Assembly (NCBI RefSeq): GCF_026262505.1 | Contig: NC_067206.1 | Coordinates: forward strand, 6,538,879-6,602,878 | Source of the DNA: Trichomonas vaginalis G3 | Taxonomy: Eukaryota; Parabasalia; Trichomonadida; Trichomonadidae | DNA length: 64,000 bases | Direction of reading: 5' to 3' | In this document: piece by piece, positions 40,048-48,610 of the stretch | Layout of the letters: each line of letters opens with the position of its first letter | Numbering within the stretch: position 1 is the stretch's first letter | Notes under the pieces: model-generated | What the model was told of the DNA's origin: nothing | Seen by the model: the letters and a program-made list of their open reading frames with translations, nothing else | Databases searched by the model: none | Position numbers and translations under genes: made by a program

Positions 40048-40928
40048 ATGCAAGTCAGAAATATTCAGAACATAGCACCGAGTCTAACTGACAAGAGTAT
40101 AAAGATATACTATGAACATGTTATGATGAAACAACCAAAATTCAAGAAAGTCAGTATACTTATGAATATCCAAGACACTGGGTAGAGTATGTAGGAGGTG
40201 AGAAAGCTATTGAAATCAGACAGGTTCGAAGTATTCCAGCAGGAAGAACAATATTATTGAAGAACTTTAATGTTTTGAGGTATAATGATGAAACAAAGAA
40301 GCAAGATAGTTTTCCTGTTGCTGTGTATGTGAACCTAGACACAGGAGATGACATGAAAGTTTTTAACACAAAGCTTCAAACGGTAGTGAGAGAACAACTG
40401 ACTGCGGAAGGGCATCCATTACCTTCAGAAGTTACCATAGCATATAATTTTGAAACAAACTCAATATATTTTAAAGTCGTCTCTGCAAAGAAGTCAAGAT
40501 TTACATTTAATGAAGCAGATGTCTATTCGAATGAAAACTTCAAAGCTATTGCATGGTTAGATAATGACGATTGCTTTAAGAAAATCTTTAAATTCAGTGA
40601 CTCAAAGATGTCAATAGATGACTTTCGTGGAATGTTACCATCGACGTTTACAGTAGAAGGTTCAGCAGGATTGCTTACAAGATTGTCAATTGGTGGTATT
40701 TGGTCTCGTGAGAACATTGTTATAAAATCCAGTATAAGTGAATTTGCTGAAGAATCTATATTATGTCTTTCAAACTATATGTATTCGCCGCCAAAGCATT
40801 ATAGTATAACAAACTTTGTCAGTAAGTTTAACATAAGACTTGTCGAACCTTCTTCAATGAAAGATGTTGTGCTACCTAAAGATGGAAAGGATGGACTCAT
40901 TATTGAGATGATTTTAATAGCATATTAA
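40048..40928 (+). pseudogene. Penton-like minor capsid protein B, one frameshift
   Basis: Start MQVRNIQNIAPSLTDKSI (40048). A frame break near 40175 precedes YEYPRHWVEYVGGEKAIEIR, the P-x2-W-x(6-7)-K-x-I-x-[RI] motif shared with the proteins at 3590 and 23787. The rest is open to 40928 and beta-rich (FTVEGSAGLLTRLSIGG, LVEPSSMKDVVLPKDG). About 290 residues. The stop TAA abuts the ATG of the next gene with no gap. Paralogous to penton-like A. Confidence 0.55.
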
Positions 40929-41153
40929 ATGAGCTTGTTCTTGAAGGTCATTCATGATGAAATAACTGTTGTAGAAGATGTTAGCAATTGTTCAGACATT
41001 TTGAAGCGTATAGATGAGATAAGAAAGAAGTTAGATAGACCGCAAAGCGGTGAGGGCGAAGCCCGTGAGAACGCTTATGTTTCATTGACTTTCTCCAGTA
41101 ACGAGAACTTTTATGAGATAATATTGAAGAGAGATGATTTTAATATGGTGTAA
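40929..41153 (+). CDS. 74-residue Maverick protein carrying an in-frame palindrome
   Basis: ATG directly follows the previous stop. GATTTTAATAGCATATTAA at the end of the upstream coding region supplies a promoter-like motif. MSLFLKVIHDEITVVEDVSN, then a helix, then the palindrome-encoded segment PQSGEGEARENA (double hairpin 41040-41064), then SLTFSSNENFYEIILKRDD. Intact. Its stop abuts the next ATG at 41154. Function unknown. Confidence 0.6.
   Translation: MSLFLKVIHDEITVVEDVSNCSDILKRIDEIRKKLDRPQSGEGEARENAYVSLTFSSNENFYEIILKRDDFNMV
41040..41064. repeat. GC-rich double hairpin inside coding sequence
   Basis: CCGCAAAGCGG (41040-41050) and GGGCGAAGCCC (41054-41064), each a 4-bp stem with a 3-nt loop. 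In frame within the 74-residue protein. Confidence 0.7.
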
Positions 41154-41681
41154 ATGGTAGCTTGGGCAGCTTTAGGCGCAATGGGAACAAAAGCATTAGC
41201 ATTTGGAGCAAAAGCACTTGGAGCTTATGACGCAGTAAATAAAATGAGTGGAGGAAGGGTTTCGAAGACATTAGATGCAAATAAAGGAAAGATTGGAGGC
41301 TGGGTTGCAAAGAAGTTAAGATTAAATAAAATAGGGCTCATAAATAAAGCATCCAATTTGGTTGCGACTGAGTCAGAAAATGCTTTAGGAAAGGACGATG
41401 AGTTTGCAAAACACGCAAAAGACTTTAATGACCAGATGAAAGGTGAAACAATGCATTTAAATAGAGTCGATGGAACTAAAGAAAATGTTTCTTCTCCACC
41501 AGCGGTTTATCCATACAGACCTTATGGAATGTATGGAAACCCTTACGAAAGACCATTTGACCCATTGACTGGTGGAAGTAATTGGTATCATTATGGACGA
41601 AGAAGAAAGACAGTCAAGTTGGAGACAGACGTGAAGAAAGCAACTAAAAAGAAACCAAGGAAGAGAGTTATAAAGCAATGA
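41154..41681 (+). CDS. 175-residue basic virion-type protein
   Basis: The N-terminus is Gly/Ala-rich and hydrophobic (WAALGAMGTKALAFGAKALG). The middle is helical, then Pro/Tyr-rich (PAVYPYRPYGMYGNPYERP), and the C-terminus is very basic (KKATKKKPRKRVIKQ). The layout suggests a core or minor capsid protein with DNA contact. The ATG follows the previous stop directly, with GATTTTAATATGGTGTAA as a promoter-like leader. The last codons and the stop come from the right TIR, read in a different frame from the left-side gene. Confidence 0.6.
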   Translation: MVAWAALGAMGTKALAFGAKALGAYDAVNKMSGGRVSKTLDANKGKIGGWVAKKLRLNKIGLINKASNLVATESENALGKDDEFAKHAKDFNDQMKGETMHLNRVDGTKENVSSPPAVYPYRPYGMYGNPYERPFDPLTGGSNWYHYGRRRKTVKLETDVKKATKKKPRKRVIKQ

Positions 41682-42297
41682 ATTCAACAGGGTGAAAAAC
41701 CGGGTGAAAAAAGAGGTGAGTTTTCACCACTTCACCTAAATTTATTTTTGTGCTATGTTTTCATACGTGTGAGGGTGGTGATATCATTAATTTTTAAGTT
41801 TATTTTTTATTTTATTTTTATATAAATGACGAAAACTATTGAGATAACAAACTACAACGGTCATGAGTTCAAGAATTTGTTCTTCGTTCCTCGTGAAAAT
41901 ACATTCTATCAGATACGAGGGAGAAAGGGTAAAGTTAGTTTGAGCGTTTATGAAGGAATGAAGAATGGAAAGTTTATACAAGCATACGATACAAACGGTA
42001 AACGTGTTTCATTAGCTTTGTCAAAACTTACTAACATTTATTTTGACAGTGACTTTGACTCTGACGATTGGAGCGACAGCAGCGATACTGAAGAATATGA
42101 AGTATTGTGTGAAGCACAGCAATGGGAGGAGTAGCATACTTTTGTAAGTGAGAACGTTTATTTTTACAGTAGTGAAGTCGTTTGTGAAAACGTTAGTGAA
42201 GTCGTTTATGTGTCAGACGGTTTTGTAAAGTGTCAAATTCACATATAATGGGTAAGGAGGCGCGCAGTGCCTCAGTACACATTATATGTATACTAAC
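41657..42297 (-). repeat. Maverick 2 right terminal inverted repeat
   Basis: About 641 bp matching the reverse complement of 19980-20677, containing the second copy of the 102-residue ORF. It lacks about 60 bp present near the left tip and has GGAGGCGCGCAGTGCCTC in place of the perfect left hairpin. Confidence 0.85.
41826..42134 (+). CDS. TIR-encoded 102-residue protein (right copy)
   Basis: Same protein as 20202-20510, inside the right TIR and pointing outward. Intact, with the TTTTTATATAA leader. Complete identity of the two copies, while internal genes are broken, suggests gene conversion between the ends or recent homogenisation. Confidence 0.75.
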   Translation: MTKTIEITNYNGHEFKNLFFVPRENTFYQIRGRKGKVSLSVYEGMKNGKFIQAYDTNGKRVSLALSKLTNIYFDSDFDSDDWSDSSDTEEYEVLCEAQQWEE

Positions 42298-42303
42298 TAA
42301 AAC
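42298..42303 (+). repeat. 6-bp target-site duplication of Maverick 2 (right copy)
   Basis: TAAAAC directly after the right tip GTATACTAAC, identical to 19974-19979. Confidence 0.75.
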
Positions 42304-42315
42304 TAGGGATATGAA

Positions 42316-42524
42316 ATTTTGGTTGTACACCACTTGTATGTGCCGGATACCATTGTGTCAAATTTTTTCTGAAATTAACTTTAAAAGTACTAAGTAAGAT
42401 CATGAGATATAGCAATATATGTTTAAACCAACTTATATTTTGGTTGTACACCACTTGTATGTGCCGGATACCATTGTGTCAAATTTTTTCTGAAATTAAC
42501 TTTAAAAGTACTAAGTAAGATCAT
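42316..42524 (+). repeat. Two identical 88-bp direct repeats inside the MULE
   Basis: 42316-42403 and 42437-42524 are identical (period 121 bp), beginning ATTTTGGTTGTACACCACTT and ending AAGTAAGATCAT. They lie in the MULE subterminal part to the right of the Maverick, upstream of the transposase in the unbroken element. Subterminal repeats can be transposase binding sites. Confidence 0.7.
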
Positions 42525-42635
42525 TTATTTTTGCATAATATAATGCCAATATGGTTTCTTTTGATTTTATTTCATTTATAAGCAAATCAGATTTACCCAA
42601 AAACTCCACTCCATAAGCGTTCATTTGCTAAATTA

Positions 42636-42671
42636 AAAAGTGACAATGGGCTAGTCTGTCCCTTTCTCCTC
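42636..42671 (-). repeat. MULE right terminal inverted repeat
   Basis: AAAAGTGACAATGGG, then CTAGTCTGTCCC and TTTCTCCTC at the tip. It pairs with 18177-18209. Confidence 0.75.
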
Positions 42672-42680
42672 ATTTTGAAA
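42672..42680 (+). repeat. 9-bp target-site duplication of the MULE (right copy)
   Basis: ATTTTGAAA, identical to 18168-18176. Confidence 0.8.
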
Positions 42681-43174
42681 TTCGATGTAAAATGATCAAC
42701 AATATATTTTAGTATGAAATTATATCTATAAAAATTATTCTGTATTACGACATTCTCATTGATATATTTTATCATCTTTTCATTATTATTGTTTTTGTTT
42801 AAGCACATAACTTAATATAAACGTCTTGAAAAATCTTGTCTTTTGCAACCGAGCTGTAAAACATTCAATTTAATAATCCTGGATATGTTCGGTCAAATTT
42901 CTATAGGGAACTCAGTATCATTCATTGTAAAATAATTGAATCCACCAAAATATAGTGATTTTCATATATTATCCATAAAATCACAACAATGTCTCGAAGA
43001 ATATTGAGGTATTTCGATTAGATAAAGGGTATATTATTCTATTCAGCTGATCATTTAGAAGGCCTTTGGACAATATGCCGAAGATAGTTGGAGAGTCACT
43101 AATTTAAATTCTATCATGTTCATTTAATCACAAAATAACCATTGCAAAATTTTACCTCATTTTTTTAACAGATA
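42681..43174. other. Intergenic region upstream of TM9SF
   Basis: About 490 bp, AT-rich. The host initiator TCATTTTTTT lies at 43157, 18 nt before the TM9SF start. Nothing else seen. Confidence 0.5.
43157..43166 (+). promoter_or_regulatory. Host initiator-type element of TM9SF gene
   Basis: TCATTTTTTT fits the known T. vaginalis initiator pattern TCA-Y-T-W-Y and is 18 nt before the ATG at 43175, matching the short leaders of this lineage. Confidence 0.55.
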
Positions 43175-44845
43175 ATGTTAATATTGATTTTTTTCTTTCA
43201 CACAGCTTATTCAAGGAAACTCAAAGTGAAAGACACAATACCAGTATTTGGAAGCAGTGTAAATTCATATGATGATCCATTTAAATATGGAAATTTTGAA
43301 TTTGTTCCAAATTGCTTCACGACAACAAATACAAATAAGGACTTTTATCATAAATTAAGAATGAATACAAAGTTTTCCATACAGTATAAGGTACCAATTT
43401 CAAATAAATATTTATGTTCATTGAACTTATCACGAAAAGACTCACAAATACTCGAAAATTTAATTAGGAAAGACTTCATATATGAGATTTATAATAATAA
43501 GTTGCCAGTTTGGATAAAAATTGGAGAAATAGATTCTAAAAATCAAGTTAAAATTTACACACATTTTCAATTTATATTTGGATTCAGAGTAGATCATATT
43601 GTTGATACATCTGTTATTCCATCAAACCCCAAACTACTTAATTCACAAAATTTATTACAATTTTCTTATTCTGTTGAATGGCAACCTTCACGCAAACGTT
43701 ACAGACAGAGATTTGAAAGGTATTCAGATTATGATTATATGGATTCTGATCTAAGAATAAATTCAATCTATCTTTCTTTATCAATGCTTGTAATCATCAG
43801 CGTTATTACATTTAACTACTTGATAAAGTTACGCAGGAATGGGAATGATACAAGAAAAGATAAAGCAAGTTCCGATTTATTTGATTATACTGAATCAGAA
43901 CAAAATGTAGCAGCAATTCGTAACAATATATTACATCCTCCACCACGTAAAATCAGATTAGCTTATCTATTATCAGTAGGATCTCAAATTTTGTTTACAT
44001 TACTGTTATTCTCTATAACAACCTTGATCAAGAGACTTTCTTTTAACAGAATGGGTCAATTAATAGTTATCTTAGTTGCTTTCGCTGTTTCAAGCTTTTT
44101 AACAATGTTTAATATGAAAGAAACTATTTTGATATGGAGTATCCCAAATTTAAGACTTCATATAGCCAAAATATCGTTAGTAATATCATCATCCTATCTT
44201 ATTTCCGATCTCTTTGTTTGGATAACTAATACCTTGTTCGGACCAACTAGATCAAGCAAAATTTATATTACATTTGTTATTTCTATGATCATCTTTTTAA
44301 TTAGTTTTGTTTCAATGTTTATTGGTAATGCTTTATCATTGAAAAAATTATTTTTCGAAAAATCATTATCAGCAATCAGAAGGAAGATACCAAACATGCC
44401 GTTTTATCTCACAAATACATTTATATGTTTTATAGTAGGAATAATAGGCTGGAATACAATTTATCTGGAATTTAATTTTATTTTGTCATCAATTTGGTTA
44501 CATAAGTTATATTATACATATTTTTACCTTGTTATCACATTACCGATCTCTATTCTCATTGTTGGCGCTTCAGGTTTACTTGCAAATTTAATACGATTTG
44601 CAAATGAAAATTATGAATGGCAATGGCTTAGTTTCTTATCTCCTGCAATTACTGGTTTTTATTCTTTAATTCAATCTTTTATTTTTGGTTATAATTATGT
44701 TGAATTTTCAGGTTGCCTTCATTTTACCCATTATATCTTCGTCTCATTAGTTTTATCATTAATTGTTGCTCTTATTTACGGATATGGAGGATTTGCTATA
44801 TCATCATATGTTATTCGTTTTGTTTTTGATCCCCACAGGGATTGA
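43175..44845 (+). CDS. TM9SF (nonaspanin, EMP70) family membrane protein
   Basis: 556 residues. N-terminal signal peptide (MLILIFFFHTAYS). A lumenal domain follows to about 200 (FGSSVNSYDDPFKYGNFEF, FSYSVEWQPS). Then a cytoplasmic stretch with HPPPRKIRLAYLLSVGSQ, the usual R-P-P-x-(L)-S-V-x-G-x-G-x-Q motif region. About nine membrane segments, and the family's C-terminal NYEWQWLSFLSPA. The C-terminus HRD resembles the K-x-D retrieval signal. TM9SF proteins work in endosome/Golgi trafficking. The length is a little short of the usual 580-680. Intact. Confidence 0.85.
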   Translation: MLILIFFFHTAYSRKLKVKDTIPVFGSSVNSYDDPFKYGNFEFVPNCFTTTNTNKDFYHKLRMNTKFSIQYKVPISNKYLCSLNLSRKDSQILENLIRKDFIYEIYNNKLPVWIKIGEIDSKNQVKIYTHFQFIFGFRVDHIVDTSVIPSNPKLLNSQNLLQFSYSVEWQPSRKRYRQRFERYSDYDYMDSDLRINSIYLSLSMLVIISVITFNYLIKLRRNGNDTRKDKASSDLFDYTESEQNVAAIRNNILHPPPRKIRLAYLLSVGSQILFTLLLFSITTLIKRLSFNRMGQLIVILVAFAVSSFLTMFNMKETILIWSIPNLRLHIAKISLVISSSYLISDLFVWITNTLFGPTRSSKIYITFVISMIIFLISFVSMFIGNALSLKKLFFEKSLSAIRRKIPNMPFYLTNTFICFIVGIIGWNTIYLEFNFILSSIWLHKLYYTYFYLVITLPISILIVGASGLLANLIRFANENYEWQWLSFLSPAITGFYSLIQSFIFGYNYVEFSGCLHFTHYIFVSLVLSLIVALIYGYGGFAISSYVIRFVFDPHRD

Positions 44846-44918
44846 TTTATTTATATTAGTAAGTGTTTGTATTTTTGTTTGTTTAAATAATAAATTTGTT
44901 ATCATGTATAAATTTTCT

Positions 44919-45746
44919 TTATTTTTTGTTAGCCATTTCTTCAAACATATCGGCAACTTCAACGAGTGATGGAAGGATCCATGTTGGTTTATCTTGATCT
45001 GGATATTTGAGTGCATCTTCACGAGTATCAACTCCAGACAAGACTAAAATTGATCTTGCTCCATTTTGAGAAGCAAAGGCAATGTCAGTGATCATTCTAT
45101 CTCCGACCATGACAACATCTTTCTTGTCAACATTTAATGTCTTCAAAACTGTATCAAACATTATCTTGGTGGGCTTTCCAATTACAGCAGCCTCTTGATC
45201 AACAGCAACTTCAAAGGCTTTTAGGCAAGCTCAGGTTCCACAAACCAAGATTCCGCCTGGCATTGGGAAATTAGGATCTGGACTTGCACCAATAAGTTTA
45301 GCTCCATAATTCTTTATAAGATTGATTCCTCTGGCAATTTCTTCATGAGATAAAGTTTCTGACCTCGAAATTACAACTGCTTCAACTGGCTGAGGTTCTG
45401 GATCTGTTTTGATGTTATGAACTTCGAATCCATGCTCTCTAAGTTCCTGCATTAAACCCTCGTAGCCGCAAACAAATACCTTATGAATATTATTGTGTTC
45501 AAGATATTTCACAGTTGCATAACCTGAAGAAAAGACATCATCTGCTTGAAATCCTTCAAAACCAAGCTTTTCGAATTGTTTAAGATATTGTTCTCGTGTC
45601 TTAGAACAATTATTTGTTACTAAAACAAGACGTATTCCAAGTTTCCTCATTCTGTTTAGTCCTTCGATTGCGCCTTTTACAGGTACATGATCTATCCATA
45701 TTACTCCATCAACATCTAGGAGAAGAATCTTTGGAATTTCACTCAT
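44919..45746 (-). pseudogene. HAD-family phosphatase (phosphoglycolate/4-nitrophenyl phosphatase-like) with in-frame TGA
   Basis: Starts MSEIPKILLLDVDGVIWIDH (motif I D-x-D-G). Then VLVTNNCSKTREQYL (motif II T-N-N), ASPDPNFPMPGGILVCGT, then a TGA at 45231-45233, then in the same frame ACLKAFEVAVDQEAA, IGKPTKIMFD (motif III Lys) and MVGDRMITDIAFA (motif IV G-D). The TGA stands where the family has Gly (GTGA-type), consistent with one GGA to TGA change. Intact length would be 275 residues, typical for this family. The gene is convergent with TM9SF. Confidence 0.8.
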
Positions 45747-45907
45747 TTATATTTTTGAAAGAATTTGATAGAAAATTCATCATTACCAAAATTTTTACAA
45801 AATATGATCAGTATAGATAGCGATTTTATTTCCTCTAGAATTTTATATTATTAACGTACACTTTGAATTCATAAAATTTTTAATTACAATATTGACTTTT
45901 GATAGCG

Positions 45908-48028
45908 ATGCGTAGGACTATGCGACCAACAACAACGGTTGCAAGCAGACGCTATCAGATTCCATCTATGGATTCTACCATGCCGACATCTCGCTCATCA
46001 GTTCGGTCATCAATATCAGTAAATGAAAATAATAAACATTCTCTCTTTCTTCAGTCGTGGGAAGTCTTTGAAACTTCTGCAGTAGAAATGTTCGAAAACA
46101 ATATTAAAATCATTAATAATCCAGATAATTTTCATGCATTAATATCAAAGTCTTCAACTACATTTGCAAACTTCTTCCAAACAGTATCAAGACTATGTGG
46201 AAACATCTTGACAATTAAACCAGGTAGGAAACAAGGATTAGTTAGTGGAGCCTCAGCAATTCGATCATCATATGCTCCTTTCTCTTTAAGTTGGACAAAA
46301 CTTACTGATGATTTAGAACATCAATACCTTCACATATATCGCCAGATCAGCGTTGAGTTTGAAAATACACTTTTACCGATGAAATCTTTTATTACTCAAA
46401 ATCTTAACCAATATAACAATTCAACGACTCAACTCTTATCATTATTCTCTGAACTTAAGAAAACAATTGAGATTATCTTCCAAAGTGAAGAATATTTACA
46501 TCAAGGAAGTCAATATTTTTCAGAAATCACAAGTAACATATCAGTCATACTTGCAAATATACCAGATCTCCCAATAGATCAACAAAACAGTTTCATGTCT
46601 TCTCTTGATATCCTTTTCCGAGCAGCAATTACCTTTTTAATGAATTATCATTCACTTTTATCGTCAAAGAACCAATTTCAAGAGATTTTAGACGAATACG
46701 TTTCAAGGTTAGAGCTTCAAGTTGAAACATCCAGATCAGCAGTTCCAAGTCACCCACCTCCTCTCAGTAGTTTGCAAAGTTCAAGGGAAATGATGTCGAA
46801 ATCTCCTCCATCATCGTATGAAATCAAATATTTGGGAGGAACAACTCTAGATGAAGTTATATCCAATGGCCAGAAAGTTATTGGAACAGAGCAACAATCA
46901 CACAGACTTTTCTTTGATGATCTTTACAAATTCGCAAATTTTCTGAGAAAAATTTCTGAAGAAAATAGCAGATTTAGAAAGATTAACTCTCTGATTTTTG
47001 AGAAAGAAGAACCTGATGATGAAGATGTAAAAGAACTGAAAGAAAGGCTTAAAAGAGTAAGATATAATGAAAAGAAAATTTATGATCTCGAAAAACAGTT
47101 GGATAGTCTTATAAACAAAGAGAATAAAGCTCAGAGAGAGAATAAGGAATATGAAGAGGAGAACAAGCGTCTAAGTCGTATTAATACTGAACAAAATGAT
47201 AGATTTAATAATTTTATCGGAAAAATGGCAGATCTTATTGGAACAGAGCCTAGCGAAGAGAAACTACTTGCAAAAATGGATCAAACAAGAAATAACAAGG
47301 CTTGTTTGTGCATGAATCAATTTTTATTTGGAAGTAAAGAGGAAAAATACCTTGGAAGCTTCAACGCATTATCAGCTCAGTTTGCCTCATTAAGAAAAGA
47401 ACTCATTGTTCTCTCAAATTCGTCTGAAACCTCATCTCATTCGGAAATTTTAAATAATCTCAAAGAGGTTTCAAAACAAAATAAAGAAATCATAACAAGC
47501 AAACGCAAGGAAGATCAAAAACCATCAGAAAATACTCAAGATGCTGCAAATTACAGTAAATTCAAAAACTCTATCGTTTCAATTTTGAAAAGTGCCAATA
47601 AAAACGTTCAGCAAAATATAACGATGAGTGAAATTGTTACGATTTTATCTGAAATATGCCAAGCATCTACAAATGAGTATTCAACTTCATATTTGAACAA
47701 AACTTTCACATCGGTTGTTGATTTGATTGATGTAAGTTCAAAAACAGTCCCTTCTGTTTATCTTCCGGAAGTTTGTTATTACTTTATGCTTATGTATCAA
47801 TCAATCAACTATCTCAAGAAATTTACTTCTGATATGGATGAGGTTTTTGATAAATTTGAATTTAAATTGCCAATAAAGGGAACAGCTGAATACGACAACT
47901 TAAAACATTGCAGTAATCAGCTTGCGAAACATTTACATGAAATAGAACCTTCTTCAATGCATTCCGTTGTATTTCATGCAATAAGTAGGTTTATTATCTT
48001 AGTTGAGGCGTTTGTTTCGAATCTGTAA
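45908..48028 (+). CDS. Large coiled-coil protein of unknown function
   Basis: 706 residues from the ATG at 45908 (MRRTMRPTTTVASRRYQ). An upstream TTG start is not supported. The N-terminus is Ser/Arg/Thr-rich and disordered, followed by helical regions (about 45-270). A Ser/Pro linker follows (SAVPSHPPPLSSLQSSREMM), then a coiled coil at about 355-440 (LKERLKRVRYNEKKIYDLEK), then another helical domain to the end. No enzymatic motif. Likely cytoskeletal or scaffold. Intact. Confidence 0.65.
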   Translation: MRRTMRPTTTVASRRYQIPSMDSTMPTSRSSVRSSISVNENNKHSLFLQSWEVFETSAVEMFENNIKIINNPDNFHALISKSSTTFANFFQTVSRLCGNILTIKPGRKQGLVSGASAIRSSYAPFSLSWTKLTDDLEHQYLHIYRQISVEFENTLLPMKSFITQNLNQYNNSTTQLLSLFSELKKTIEIIFQSEEYLHQGSQYFSEITSNISVILANIPDLPIDQQNSFMSSLDILFRAAITFLMNYHSLLSSKNQFQEILDEYVSRLELQVETSRSAVPSHPPPLSSLQSSREMMSKSPPSSYEIKYLGGTTLDEVISNGQKVIGTEQQSHRLFFDDLYKFANFLRKISEENSRFRKINSLIFEKEEPDDEDVKELKERLKRVRYNEKKIYDLEKQLDSLINKENKAQRENKEYEEENKRLSRINTEQNDRFNNFIGKMADLIGTEPSEEKLLAKMDQTRNNKACLCMNQFLFGSKEEKYLGSFNALSAQFASLRKELIVLSNSSETSSHSEILNNLKEVSKQNKEIITSKRKEDQKPSENTQDAANYSKFKNSIVSILKSANKNVQQNITMSEIVTILSEICQASTNEYSTSYLNKTFTSVVDLIDVSSKTVPSVYLPEVCYYFMLMYQSINYLKKFTSDMDEVFDKFEFKLPIKGTAEYDNLKHCSNQLAKHLHEIEPSSMHSVVFHAISRFIILVEAFVSNL

Positions 48029-48610
48029 TGACTAAAAATAAATATGTTTGTTTTTTTGTTTGAATTAATACATATCATATTTTTTTATAAAATTGCATCA
48101 ATTAAATCAAACAAATTCAAGATATGTAATCTGAATTCTCGTATGACAGTGGTTCACCCGCCAACAGCTAGATGCAAAATCATTAATTTTCAAATTTACG
48201 ATGAAAATCCGATTTTTTATCCATAAATTTTAAGATTCATACGCTATTTTAGAAGATACTAGTAACAAATTATTACATTTTTAAAGAGTAATCCATGGTT
48301 GTTCGACGGTTTGTTCGTCAAGGTTTCTCAATTTTTATTCAGATTCATTGTCCTATTTTGAATATATAAATAATATTTCATTAATCCCGATGAATATAAA
48401 TTCCATATTTAAGCATTCCATTTGGATAACCTCATCCTCGAATATTTTCAATCCAATTGACTTTTTGTCTGTTTCAAAAAAAAGTGATCTGACTAAATAA
48501 TAGCGTTTATGATAGTGTTTTAAATAAAACATAATTTGGATCAACAATTGGCAAATCTGACAGGCAAACCGTAAAAATTTGAACCGGTTTTAGAAATTTC
48601 ATTTTTTCTT
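48029..48610. other. Intergenic region
   Basis: About 580 bp AT-rich DNA with no supported gene, ending at the leader of the secreted repeat protein (CATTTTTTCTT just before 48611). Confidence 0.5.

Larger units (their letters stand above)
19980..42297. mobile_element. Complete Maverick/Polinton (Maverick 2), 22.3 kb
   Basis: Bounded by inverted repeats (left 19980-20677, right 41657-42297) starting (A)GTTAGTATACATATAATG and flanked by TAAAAC on both sides. Gene content: POLB, integrase, packaging ATPase, major capsid candidate, two penton-like proteins, fibre, HNH endonuclease, KilA-N proteins and small ORFs. This is the defining Polinton set; I saw no adenovirus-type protease. At least 20 frame lesions affect the single-copy genes, so the copy is probably dead, although both TIR ORFs are intact. 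It is inserted in a MULE. Confidence 0.9.
18177..42671. mobile_element. Mutator-like element (MULE) split by a Maverick insertion
   Basis: Left TIR starts GAGTGGGGGACAAACTCGCC (18177). The right end (42636-42671), read on the opposite strand, starts GAGGAGAAAGGGACAGACTA. The two then share CCCATTGTCACTTTT. The flanks carry an identical 9-bp duplication. The element encodes a MULE transposase at 18481-19831. Removing the Maverick (19980-42297) and one 6-bp TSD copy leaves about 2.17 kb, a sensible size for a compact MULE. Both TIRs contain TTGTCACTTTT, which resembles the host initiator. Confidence 0.8.

Noticed and set aside
19980-42297. Frame breaks as pure sequencing error
   Set aside because: Host genes of 1.4-3.6 kb around are open while nearly all Maverick genes are broken, which points to decay; single cases remain uncertain.
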